A DNA stretch of 64,000 nt from SAR324 cluster bacterium (lineage in GTDB: Bacteria > SAR324 > NAC60-12): the NCBI GenBank assembly GCA_015232315.1, contig JADFZZ010000001.1:144835-208834 (forward strand), read 5' to 3'. Below the pieces are notes generated by a model that saw nothing but the letters and a program-made list of their open reading frames with translations, searched no databases and was not told the DNA's origin. This document shows, piece after piece, positions 38,310 to 46,592 of this stretch. Position 1 is the stretch's first letter, and every line of letters begins with the position of its first letter. The position numbers and the translations under genes are program-made.

Positions 38310-39778
38310 ATGCCTCCTACTGTAAGCTCTGAAATCAATACTGTTGGCAACCCGACACCTACCGGAACACTCTGTCCGTCTTTTCCGCAGGTCCAGATGC
38401 CTTCACTGAACGCGAAATCATTTCCGACCATTGTTACCCGTGACATGGCGTCAGGACCATTTCCGATCAGAGTAAAATTTTTGATGGGGTAGGTCATTTT
38501 CCCGTCTTCCACCATGTACGCGATGGTGGGAACAAACACAAAATCTCCATTGGAAATATCGACCTGCCCGCCATTGAACGATTCACAATAAATCCCGCGT
38601 TTGACGGAAGCAATGATGTCCTGCGGTTCAGATTCGCCATTTGCCAGATAGGTCACAGTCATGCGTGGCAACGGATAGTGCGCATAGGATTCACGCCGAC
38701 CGTTGCCGGTTGCGGGTGTGTTGAAATGAGCTGAACTGATGCGATCATGCATGTATCCCCGCAATATGCCTTTTTCAATCAGCACGTTTTCTCCGGGCAA
38801 ATTGCCTTCATCGTCCATATTGATCGCGCCTCTGTCAAACGGAATGATTCCCGCGTCATAAATGTTACACAATTCAGAGGCTACTTTTTCACCAAGACGG
38901 CCACTATAGGCCGAGGTGCCTTTGCGGTTAAAATCAGCTTCCAGCGGATGTCCGACCGCCTCATGCAACAGAATACCTGATTGTGCGGGACCTAAAATCA
39001 CGGGCATCATTCCGGAAGGGGCCTGTTTGGCGCTCAACAGCAACAGTGCTTTTGAGGCGGCGTCACGGGCGATCAATGTTGCATGATCTGCCTCTTCCAG
39101 AAACTCTGTGCCATAGCGTCCACCGACTCCGGCACTGGCGGACTGGATATGTTTGTCTTCCTGGGCCACACAATGGACATTCAACCGGAACATCGGCCTG
39201 GAATCACGGACAATCAAGCCTTCAGACGTTGCGATCTGGATCAATCTCAGGGTGTCAGACACGGATGCCGTCACTTTGATAATCCGTGGGTCATGATCAT
39301 GGGCAATTTCTTCGGTGCGTTGAATCAGTTTGATCTTCCGGGTGAGGTCCATGTCTGTCACTGAATGAACCACCGGATAATAATTGTGTGGAATTTTTTC
39401 ATTGAAGCGAAAGGCGTTCGCCAGGTTGACAGCACCGCCGGAAGCAATGGCGGCGGCGGAACGCGCGGCCTCCAGCATCGGTTTGATATCCAGCGATTCA
39501 CTGTAGGCATAGCCGGTCTGATCGCCTTTCAGCACACGGATTCCAACCCCTGTGATCACGGCTCTGGAAGAATTTTTAATGATTCGTTCTTCCATGACGA
39601 CTGAATTACGGAAGGTATACTCAAAATACAAATCAGCGTAATCACCACCATTTCTCAAGGCCTCTGACAGAACACGGCGCATCACAGCGTCATCAACTCC
39701 CATCTGTTTTTCAAAAATTCCTGATGGAGAATAGGACATTAACGGGTTTTGTGATAACAACGCTTCATTGGACGCCAT
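38306..39778 (-). CDS. tldD: TldD subunit of TldD-TldE metalloprotease
   Basis: The catalytic subunit, with the zinc site HEAVGHPLEAD (HExxxH) after GPAQSGILL. Other family blocks are VGGRYGTEFLEEADH, FDRGAINMDDEGN, GRRESYAHYPLPRMT and the C-terminal FNGGQVDISNGDFVF and FAFSEGIWTCGKDGQSVPVGVG. I use ATG 39778 (MASNEALLSQ), which has AGGAG upstream; the frame is open for 25 codons before it without similarity. This gives 490 residues, near the E. coli size. lpxB ends 26 bases upstream, so lpxB-tldD-pmbA may share a transcript. Confidence 0.94.
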   Translation of the reverse strand: MASNEALLSQNPLMSYSPSGIFEKQMGVDDAVMRRVLSEALRNGGDYADLYFEYTFRNSVVMEERIIKNSSRAVITGVGIRVLKGDQTGYAYSESLDIKPMLEAARSAAAIASGGAVNLANAFRFNEKIPHNYYPVVHSVTDMDLTRKIKLIQRTEEIAHDHDPRIIKVTASVSDTLRLIQIATSEGLIVRDSRPMFRLNVHCVAQEDKHIQSASAGVGGRYGTEFLEEADHATLIARDAASKALLLLSAKQAPSGMMPVILGPAQSGILLHEAVGHPLEADFNRKGTSAYSGRLGEKVASELCNIYDAGIIPFDRGAINMDDEGNLPGENVLIEKGILRGYMHDRISSAHFNTPATGNGRRESYAHYPLPRMTVTYLANGESEPQDIIASVKRGIYCESFNGGQVDISNGDFVFVPTIAYMVEDGKMTYPIKNFTLIGNGPDAMSRVTMVGNDFAFSEGIWTCGKDGQSVPVGVGLPTVLISELTVGGM

Positions 39779-39803
39779 GACTGGTCTCCTGAAAAAAGGT
39801 CTG

Positions 39804-40964
39804 TTAAACGTTGGTGGAACTAGATAGTTTTTCCGCATGATCAAGAAATTCAATCATGCAGTCGGCGGAACGTGAATAAGCGCCAGTTTCGCCGAGTACA
39901 TGGCGAATCTCCTCAAGACTTCCAATCATAGTTTGCCGGTAATCCCGGTCTTCCAGCAGTTGGACCACCTCATGGAACACGGCCTCGGCTTTGAGATCGT
40001 TCTGAAGCAATTCCTCAACAATTTTGCGGCCGGCAAGAATGTTGACCATGCCAATAAATTGGATTTTAGCGAGTTTTTTGGCAATCCAGAAACTCAGGGC
40101 GGAAACCTTGTAAACAATCACAAACGGAATCCTGGCCAATCCTGTCTGAAGTGTGGCTGTTCCAGAACAAACGACCGCCGCGTCCGCGCTATAAATACAT
40201 TCCAGAAATTTTCCCGGAAGCACGCTTACCGGTAAAGACTTGTTTTCGAGATATTGCTCAATCAGGGAAACTGGCAGTGTCTCAGAAACCGGGAGCAGGA
40301 ACCGGACCTGACGGAACCGTTGATGCAACAGAACCATGGCCTCTGCCAACACAGGCATGATTCGGGTGATTTCACCGGGACGGCTTCCCGGCGCAATGGT
40401 GATCAGTGGTGAGTTTCCACTGGCATGGAACGGTTCCCTGAACTGTTGCACCTGATCCTGTGGGATCCCTTCATCCAGCAGGGGATGACCGACAAAGGTG
40501 ACATTCATGCCCAGTTTCCGGTAAATTGGTTCTTCGAAAGGAAACAAAACCACCATCTTGTCAACCACCTGCACAATTGTTTTGAGGCGGCCTGCTCTCC
40601 AGGCCCAAACCTGGGGACTGTTAAAGAAAATGACAGGAATGCCGATATGTTTGATATGTCCCGCCAGTTTTAAATTAAACCCGGGATAATCGATAAGAAT
40701 GGCCGCCTCCGGTTTTTCGAAGGACAAGGACTGTTTCAGTTGTTTGAGAATACGGAACATGCGGGGCAGATGCCGCAAGACTTCAATCAGTCCATGGACC
40801 TGAAGTTGATTGATCGGCACAATGGATCGAAATCCGGCCTGGATCATTTTGGGACCGCCCACACCATAAAATTCCAGTTGAGGCTGTCGTTGTTTCAATT
40901 CACGAATCAGAGCGGCTCCATGCGAATCGCCGGAGGCTTCACCCGCAACCATAAACAGTTTCAT
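39804..40964 (-). CDS. lpxB: Lipid-A-disaccharide synthase
   Basis: Joins UDP-diacylglucosamine to lipid X to form the lipid A disaccharide, at the inner membrane. It is GT19 family, 386 residues. Signatures are MVAGEASGDSHGAALI at the N-terminus, YGVGGPKMIQAGF, the IDYPGFNLKLA acceptor-side motif, FFNSPQVWAWRAGRLK, the LLDEG turn after FVGHP, and the ATLQTGLARIPFVIVYKVS nucleotide-sugar site. It is the clearest proof of an LPS outer membrane. It is divergent from the gene at 40988 across 23 bases. lpxA and lpxD are not in the window. Confidence 0.96.
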   Translation of the reverse strand: MKLFMVAGEASGDSHGAALIRELKQRQPQLEFYGVGGPKMIQAGFRSIVPINQLQVHGLIEVLRHLPRMFRILKQLKQSLSFEKPEAAILIDYPGFNLKLAGHIKHIGIPVIFFNSPQVWAWRAGRLKTIVQVVDKMVVLFPFEEPIYRKLGMNVTFVGHPLLDEGIPQDQVQQFREPFHASGNSPLITIAPGSRPGEITRIMPVLAEAMVLLHQRFRQVRFLLPVSETLPVSLIEQYLENKSLPVSVLPGKFLECIYSADAAVVCSGTATLQTGLARIPFVIVYKVSALSFWIAKKLAKIQFIGMVNILAGRKIVEELLQNDLKAEAVFHEVVQLLEDRDYRQTMIGSLEEIRHVLGETGAYSRSADCMIEFLDHAEKLSSSTNV

Positions 40965-40987
40965 AAAACCTTGATCAGTGTGATGTC

Positions 40988-42535
40988 ATGAATGCTTCAG
41001 ATCCGGAAATGAGCTTGAAACAACTGGATGAATTGCTCTCACATGAACTGGAAAGATTGATGGAGTCTCCGGAAATCCGGATTCCTGAACAATTCCGTCA
41101 TGAAGCCCGGATATTTCAAAAACATGGTGTTTTATGGGCAGAAACCCTGGAGCAGGACCGCAAGTTGTACAGCCGGTTTTTTCAGGAACATCCCCCGGTT
41201 TACCTCAGTGAGCTGCGTCAACAGGCCGAAACCCGCAAACAACTGGATCCGGTCATGGTGGATCAGCATTTGAGATTTTACCTCAAACAAAAAAAACAGG
41301 ATACCTATCAAAATCATCTCCTGTATCTGGCAAATCTTTGTCTGCGTCTGGCTAGAAATGTCAGGAATTCACAACAGCAGATCAACTGGGTATTCAGGAG
41401 TGTTGATTTTTTAAGAATGTATCAACAGTGTGATCATAAAGCGATTGATATTAAGGTTTCCGCTTTAATAGTCCATATTTTTTCTGTGTTTCCGGAAAAA
41501 TACAGTGAAAAATTTGATAATGAACAAAAAATTCATCAGGAGTTACGTTATCTTTATCACCGACAACAGCGTCTATCTCATACAGGTGCCACCCAGAACG
41601 ACCAACCGGTCGCGCGTTTCCGGCTGGGACAACACTATCTGAAACAAAAATGTTTTTATGATGCGTTTGTTCATTTTTCATTTGTGTTGGATTACCTGGA
41701 ACAGAGACCACCGGCTCATTCACGAGGGATATTCAGTAAAATGAGAGCGCATTCCGCACTCGGCCATTTATTCCAGGAAATGATTCACTTCACGCAACCT
41801 GGCAATGCCACACTCCTGAAGCATTTCGTAGACCGCTATAACCGGGATTTCTCAAATGAGGGCGAATGGGCAATCACGCCCTTCAAACGAAACGATGTGG
41901 TCGCGATGCGAAAAACAAAGGAAGATCTGGTCAGAATGGCCAATCATCATTTTCAGCAGATTGAAGGCACCGGCCAGCACATGAAAAAGGGCGGTATCCT
42001 CATCACGGATGCGGTGCTGAAATTTTTAGACGATTTTCGCTATCCGGCAGATGTGGTGCGTGCCATGAGGCAGTCCCGAAAAGAACAGTTTTTGTCAAGA
42101 AATCAGTTTCAGTCTGTCATGGAAAGTTCTTTGTCACAAAGCCTGTCCGAAGAATTGGTGAAGGAACTTTGGACGCTGCTGTTGAAAGACAGAGACAATC
42201 AAACGTCATTGTCATATCTCAAACTGAAGCATCATCCACACTGGAAGCCGCTTTATTCGGACGCATTGCATCAAATTGCCAGAAATTATGAACGAATGGG
42301 AGCCGGAGACCGGGCCTTGGCGTATGCGAAACAGGCGTGTCAGGTTTTGCCCGACAGTAAAGAAAAATATGTTCTGGAACAAAAACGATTGTTACTGACG
42401 TATATCAAACAACTCTGCCATGATCAGGAATTGATCTTTCGCCATCATACTGGCTGGAAGCGTTTCAAGGAAGGAACAGACGCGTTTATTGAAATCACCA
42501 GTATCAATGAACACCTTCAACAACAGACCAACTGA
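40988..42535 (+). CDS. Hypothetical helical-repeat protein
   Basis: 515 residues, soluble, no signal peptide. It looks largely helical, with TPR-like pairs near residues 205-235 (ARFRLGQHYLKQKCFYDAFVHF) and 420-455 (LYSDALHQIARNYERMGAGDRALAYAKQA). It is rich in Gln, Lys and His. Its gene diverges from lpxB with only 23 bases between starts, so their promoters overlap. No family recognised; it could be a scaffold for envelope or secretion machinery, but nothing in the sequence shows this. Confidence 0.7.
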   Translation: MNASDPEMSLKQLDELLSHELERLMESPEIRIPEQFRHEARIFQKHGVLWAETLEQDRKLYSRFFQEHPPVYLSELRQQAETRKQLDPVMVDQHLRFYLKQKKQDTYQNHLLYLANLCLRLARNVRNSQQQINWVFRSVDFLRMYQQCDHKAIDIKVSALIVHIFSVFPEKYSEKFDNEQKIHQELRYLYHRQQRLSHTGATQNDQPVARFRLGQHYLKQKCFYDAFVHFSFVLDYLEQRPPAHSRGIFSKMRAHSALGHLFQEMIHFTQPGNATLLKHFVDRYNRDFSNEGEWAITPFKRNDVVAMRKTKEDLVRMANHHFQQIEGTGQHMKKGGILITDAVLKFLDDFRYPADVVRAMRQSRKEQFLSRNQFQSVMESSLSQSLSEELVKELWTLLLKDRDNQTSLSYLKLKHHPHWKPLYSDALHQIARNYERMGAGDRALAYAKQACQVLPDSKEKYVLEQKRLLLTYIKQLCHDQELIFRHHTGWKRFKEGTDAFIEITSINEHLQQQTN

Positions 42536-42624
42536 CCCCAACCTTATCCTGCTTGCTCTCTAAAAACTTTTCTGCCAGAATGGTGACAGCTTTTTATAAA
42601 GCACTAATCATATCCGAGCCGATT

Positions 42625-42716
42625 GCTCGGGTTACGTCCCGGTTCCTTCCCGGGGACGTAACCCCGAGCGGCCATTAACAGTCCTCCCGAGTCTTTGGGA
42701 TTTTATTTTTTGCAAT
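42625..42716. repeat. Palindromic intergenic repeat, family A copy 2
   Basis: GCTCGGGTTACGTCC and GGACGTAACCCCGAGC form a long stem around CGGTTCCTTCCCGG. The remaining stretch, ending TTTTATTTTTTGCAAT, matches the reverse complement of 3360-3454. It ends 14 bases before the next ATG, so it may alter expression of that gene. Confidence 0.75.
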
Positions 42717-42730
42717 GCTATTGAGGAACC

Positions 42731-43315
42731 ATGACTGACGAGGAACTCAAGGAACTGGTGGCCAGTCTGGCCATTGCCCAACAGGAAACAGATCGCCAAC
42801 TTAAAGAAAAATTTGGTGAAACAGATCGCCAACTCAAAGAAAAATTTGGTGAAACAGATCGCCAACTCAAGGAATTATCCAAAAATATTGGTGGTTTGAG
42901 CAACAAATTTGGCACCTTTACCGAAGCCATGGCGTTTCCTTCCATGTCCAGAATCATGGAAGAACAGTTTGGCATGGATACCTTCACAACAAGGTTGAAA
43001 CGCAAAAAAGCTGGAGAACACGCTGAAGTGGATGCCATTGCCTACACCAACGGCAAAGTCAATGAACTGTATGTCATCGAAGTTAAAAGCGCGCTGGATA
43101 AGCGCGAGGTGAAACAGGTGATCAAAACCCTGAAACGCTTTCGTGAGTTTTTTCCTGAATTCGCAGAAAAAACCATTAAGGGCGTGGTGGCGTATGTGGA
43201 CGCGCAGGAATCCGCCAAGGATGCTGTTTTGAAAGCTGGTTTGTTTCTGGCCGCTATCCACGATGGCCTGTTTTCCATGGAAACCCCTGCCGATTTCAAA
43301 CCGCAACTTTTCTGA
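42731..43315 (+). CDS. PD-(D/E)XK-fold protein with hendecad repeats (DUF3782-like)
   Basis: A 194-residue protein. An N-terminal coiled coil is built of 11-residue repeats (ETDRQLKEKFG, twice, then a third that drifts) encoded by 33-bp units at 42785-42850. A nuclease-like core follows, with Asp101 (EVDAIAYTNG) and Glu117-x-Lys119 (YVIEVKSAL) in the order of a PD-(D/E)XK site. GAGGA lies four bases before ATG. Such DUF3782 proteins are abundant in some proteobacteria and cyanobacteria and their role is not settled. The frame just ends before a small DUF3144-like gene on the other strand. Confidence 0.8.
   Translation: MTDEELKELVASLAIAQQETDRQLKEKFGETDRQLKEKFGETDRQLKELSKNIGGLSNKFGTFTEAMAFPSMSRIMEEQFGMDTFTTRLKRKKAGEHAEVDAIAYTNGKVNELYVIEVKSALDKREVKQVIKTLKRFREFFPEFAEKTIKGVVAYVDAQESAKDAVLKAGLFLAAIHDGLFSMETPADFKPQLF
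42785..42876 (+). repeat. Tandem 33-bp coding repeat
   Basis: Units at 42785-42817 and 42818-42850 differ by one base; a partial third begins at 42851. Each gives 11 residues, the hendecad coiled-coil period. Confidence 0.9.
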
Positions 43316-43340
43316 GGATCATAATTGATGAAGTAAAGCA

Positions 43341-43607
43341 TCATTCTTCAATCTGGTAATTTTCCAGGGCCTGCTCCAATCGAGTACGGTAAACTTCAAT
43401 GAGTTCTTCCTGTTTTTCCTCACTCACCTCACCTTCCAGCAGATGAATGGAATGAACCGCATAGGTTGCTCCTGCCATATTGATGGCGGAGGCAATCAAC
43501 GCGGGGCTGTAACTTTCCTGAAGCTGATTGGCCAGTTCAATAAAGGCGTTGGTCAGATGGTCATGAATTTTGGCGATTTGCTGATGTTCTGGAGTCCATG
43601 TAGTCAT
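43341..43607 (-). CDS. DUF3144-like small protein
   Basis: 88 residues, acidic, helical, no export signal. The layout IELANQLQESYSPALIASAINMA followed by EELIEVYRTRLEQALENY resembles DUF3144 proteins, which have an ANxQ segment and end in a YRxxLExxLxxY helix. The match is by eye only. There is no good ribosome site before the ATG at 43607. It is convergent with the DUF3782-like gene. Role unknown. Confidence 0.55.
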   Translation of the reverse strand: MTTWTPEHQQIAKIHDHLTNAFIELANQLQESYSPALIASAINMAGATYAVHSIHLLEGEVSEEKQEELIEVYRTRLEQALENYQIEE

Positions 43608-43668
43608 AAAAAATTGCTAAAAAATATTTAAAAAACAGGCACCGTTCAAAAGTAGTTGACACTTTGCT

Positions 43669-43744
43669 GTCGTTCCAGCGCAGACAGATATCCAGTCCAT
43701 CTCACCGGCAAAGGACTGGATACCTGCCTGCGCTGGTATGACAT
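43669..43744. repeat. Dispersed intergenic repeat, VIPAQAGIQ type
   Basis: GTCGTTCCAGCGCAGACAG and CTGCCTGCGCTGGTATGAC close a long stem, with ATCCAGTCC/GGACTGGAT inside. In translation the minus strand reads VIPAQAGIQS, a familiar artefact of this dispersed repeat class. Confidence 0.7.
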
Positions 43745-43760
43745 TGAAGGGCAAATTGTA

Positions 43761-43858
43761 AGGCACGACAAAAGAATAAGTTGTAAAAGATGGAACGGTT
43801 ACGAACGTCCCGTTCGTAACCAGAAAGTTTTCCATGTTATTTTTTGTGCGTTCCCAAG
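43761..43858. repeat. Family B repeat, short copy
   Basis: The 52 bases at 43792-43843 match the reverse complement of 53108-53161 with two differences. The flanking AAAAGAATAAGTTGTAAAAG also matches, but the other copy has about 70 extra bases between. The inner palindrome is GGTTACGAACG/CGTTCGTAACC. Confidence 0.75.
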
Positions 43859-44174
43859 TTAGAACTGCGTGGTTGATTTTCAAGATTTCTCGCCTTCGGC
43901 TCGAAAAAATCTCTTTTGCACACGGTAGCCCCGGAACGTAACCCGTGGCTATCATTCCCGGTACTGCCTTGTATGGTTTTCCCCGATCATTGGCAAAACG
44001 ATGACCATAGTCAAACGGTGAGGTGCCTGCGTCTCATCGGGAATCGTTCCATAATGCACCTCCGGTGCCATTTCACAGACCAGCGGAATGCCCTCAGAGG
44101 AAGGATTGGGAGGAGCCTCACTGGTGGTAGGGAACCAGCGTCAACGTTTCCCTTTCACAAGCGTAACGAAAACA

Positions 44175-46373
44175 TCATGGCTGGGTCTGAACCGCCGGGG
44201 AATATTCAAAACACAGTAATGTAATGTCATCATCCCAAGGAGTATTGGGGGACCATTTTTTGAGATGGGATATCAAGTGTTCACTGAGTTCCTGAAGGGA
44301 AGAATTCTGGTGTTGTTTGAGAAATCTGATGAGGCGTCGCCTTCCAAATTGTTCGGTTTGGAGATTTTGCCATTCGGTGATGCCATCCGTATACAGAAAA
44401 ATTCGATCGCCTGGCATCAGATGATCGGATTCTTCCTGATAATCAAAGGCTGGATTGTCAAACATTCCCAAAGGAAGCCCGCCTGTTTTCATACTTCTTT
44501 CCGGAGAGCCATCTGCCGGCAGAAGAATCAATCCGGGATGTCCGGCATTACATGTCTGCAATCGACCCTCCGGGAAAATTCGCAGATAGATTCCTGTCAC
44601 GGCTTTTTCGGCCTTTGTTTTTTTAAATAACAACCTGTTCAGGAGTTGGAGCGTTTTGTTTGTGGAGAGGTGAGGAGAAATACTGTCTAGTCCGATTTGG
44701 GTTATCATGGTCATGAAGGCGGCAGAAATTCCATGACCGGTAGCATCTCCGATAAAAACATTCACGGCACCATCCCGGTTTATGGAAAAATCATAGAGAT
44801 CCCCTGAAACCTCTCTTGATGGGAGATATAGGGAATAAAAATTCAGAAAGGATACCTGTGGAAAGGAGGGCAGTACTGCTTTTTGAAATTCAGCCGCCAG
44901 ATGCAGTTCGGCTTCCATCAATTGAGTTTTTTGTTCAAGCTGTTTCTGGAGAAGTTTGCGGTTGGTGATATCGCGACTCACACCGATGATTTCCACATCT
45001 CCAAGCGAATTGCGAACAATATTTGTGGTCACTTCAGTATTGACGATGGAGCCATCTTTACACGGTTGATCTACTTCTGTTGAGGTGATGTGACTTTTCA
45101 AATTTCTGGTCAGAAATTTAGTCATCCCCTCACGTAACGTAGTTTCTACGACCTTCTGTGATTCTGGAGTCAGTGCCTCATTTACGGGTTGAACCATGAT
45201 TTCTTCCGGAGTGTATCCTCTTAATTTTTTTACGGAAGGGCTGACATAGGTGAACTGTCCCTTATAGGGATCCATCGTCCAGATGACGTCAGCCGCATTT
45301 TCAGAAATAAGCCGATAACGTGCCTCACTCTGCTGTAGAGCTTCTTCCACCTGCTTGCGCCTGGTGATATCATGGGTAACACTGATAATATGGGGATTCC
45401 CTTGCAAATTAATGATTCTGGCGGACATGATTCCGATGAAATGACTGCCATCTTTGCTTTGGAACTGGAACTCCAGATTTTGAATTTTCCCTTTGTCTTT
45501 CAAGGTTTCAACCGTCTTCTGCCGATCTTTTGGATTCTTCCAGATATTCAACTCCAGGGCTGTTTTGCCAATCACCTCAGACCGCGAAAATCCAAACAAT
45601 GCGGAGAATCCATCATTGACACTTAAAATATAGCCATCATCCAGACGTGTCACCAGGACGGAATCGGGGTTGGTATTGAAAAACAGTTCCAACTCTTCCT
45701 TGGATTCCTGAATTTCCGCAGTCAATCGTTGATTGACCATTAAAATAAAACCAAAGATCCATAGGGTACTGGTGATCAAGGTTACCATAAAGGTGGTGAC
45801 CTGAACTTCTGAATCACTAAAGAGGCCACCGTTTACACCGCCCATCAGAGGTGTTATGGCCCGCAAGCTAAATAATCCCCCATTGATCAAAAACACTACG
45901 ATGAGGAACCGGGCAGACGTTGTGAAAGAATTTTTTTTGTAAAGCCACAGGCTTCTGACAATCAGAAAGCAAACCAGGGCTATCGCAACGGATATGTTGA
46001 TGCGGCGAATCGTTAAATCATTTTGGATGTAGGTGAAATAAATTGTGATCAGGATCGCCAGAGTAAAGAACAGAAGGAGGGGCCGACATTGCTCTCTCTG
46101 ATCCATAAATCGAAGGAATCCTGTATGGATAAACAGAAAGCCCCCCAGGAACAGGATGTTATTTGAAACTATCGCAATCAAACCAAAGTTAGGGTGATGG
46201 CGCAAGAGATTGAAGACAAAACCCACTGATAACAGGGTCTGCCCTAGCGCCAACCAGCCAGTTCCCTGATGGGTTTTATTGATCCGATATTGGGCGACAA
46301 GGACAAGAACCTGCAAGATATTGATAATGCCATGGATAAACGCAAGAGTTGGAAGGTCAATAGGCATAAGCAT
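44175..46373 (-). CDS. Membrane PAS-PP2C (RsbU/SpoIIE-type) sensor phosphatase
   Basis: 732 residues. Seven or eight membrane helices (about 8-215) begin LAFIHGIINILQVLVLVAQY. Two PAS domains follow: about 228-350 (FFNTNPDSVLVTRLDDGYIL...ISVTHDITRRKQ) and 355-475 (YRLISENAADVIWTMDP...IGVSRDITNRKL). A short coiled coil leads into the PPM phosphatase (about 500-725), with SGDLYDF, GDATGHG, YTDGITEW and DDDITLLCFEY. AGGA precedes the ATG. It is a one-component relative of the receiver-PP2C protein at 29328 and may feed the same partner-switching pathway; no anti-sigma or antagonist gene is adjacent. Confidence 0.92.
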   Translation of the reverse strand: MLMPIDLPTLAFIHGIINILQVLVLVAQYRINKTHQGTGWLALGQTLLSVGFVFNLLRHHPNFGLIAIVSNNILFLGGFLFIHTGFLRFMDQREQCRPLLLFFTLAILITIYFTYIQNDLTIRRINISVAIALVCFLIVRSLWLYKKNSFTTSARFLIVVFLINGGLFSLRAITPLMGGVNGGLFSDSEVQVTTFMVTLITSTLWIFGFILMVNQRLTAEIQESKEELELFFNTNPDSVLVTRLDDGYILSVNDGFSALFGFSRSEVIGKTALELNIWKNPKDRQKTVETLKDKGKIQNLEFQFQSKDGSHFIGIMSARIINLQGNPHIISVTHDITRRKQVEEALQQSEARYRLISENAADVIWTMDPYKGQFTYVSPSVKKLRGYTPEEIMVQPVNEALTPESQKVVETTLREGMTKFLTRNLKSHITSTEVDQPCKDGSIVNTEVTTNIVRNSLGDVEIIGVSRDITNRKLLQKQLEQKTQLMEAELHLAAEFQKAVLPSFPQVSFLNFYSLYLPSREVSGDLYDFSINRDGAVNVFIGDATGHGISAAFMTMITQIGLDSISPHLSTNKTLQLLNRLLFKKTKAEKAVTGIYLRIFPEGRLQTCNAGHPGLILLPADGSPERSMKTGGLPLGMFDNPAFDYQEESDHLMPGDRIFLYTDGITEWQNLQTEQFGRRRLIRFLKQHQNSSLQELSEHLISHLKKWSPNTPWDDDITLLCFEYSPAVQTQP

Positions 46374-46499
46374 GTTTATCCTGAAATCCCTGTATTAATG
46401 ACGGAATAGCCACTGATAGTGGTCCAGATAAGTTTTGTCCAATGGCCTGATTTTTACAGGGTAGCCATTCATCCGTAAAACAGGGAAGAGATGAGATGT

Positions 46500-46541
46500 G
46501 AGAAATGAGATCCCGGAGTCCGGATCTTTCCCTCATTTCTT
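46500..46541 (-). terminator. Hairpin after the vWA lipoprotein gene
   Basis: AGAAATGAG and CTCATTTCT close a stem with an inner ATCCCGGA/TCCGGAT, about 50-90 bases past the stop at 46593. It is probably a termination or barrier structure between two leftward genes. Confidence 0.4.
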
Positions 46542-46592
46542 TCGTAAGTGTCAAGAGACTTTACCGATAATCCTGTAGAACGTATCAGACGA

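Larger units (their letters stand above)
43608..44174. other. Repeat-filled interval
   Basis: No confident gene. From left to right: the dispersed repeat at 43669-43744, family B copy at 43761-43858, and a family-A-like fragment near 43921-43962. A minus-strand stretch from about 44190 to 43952 is open except for one TGA at 44141-44143 and reads ...VTLVKGKR then RWFPTTSEAPPNPSSEG and later PEVHYGTIPDETQ. It could be a decayed gene end. Confidence 0.45.

Noticed and set aside
43617..43955. 112-codon minus-strand frame with VIPAQAGIQS
   Set aside because: A translated dispersed repeat; no ribosome site or domain.
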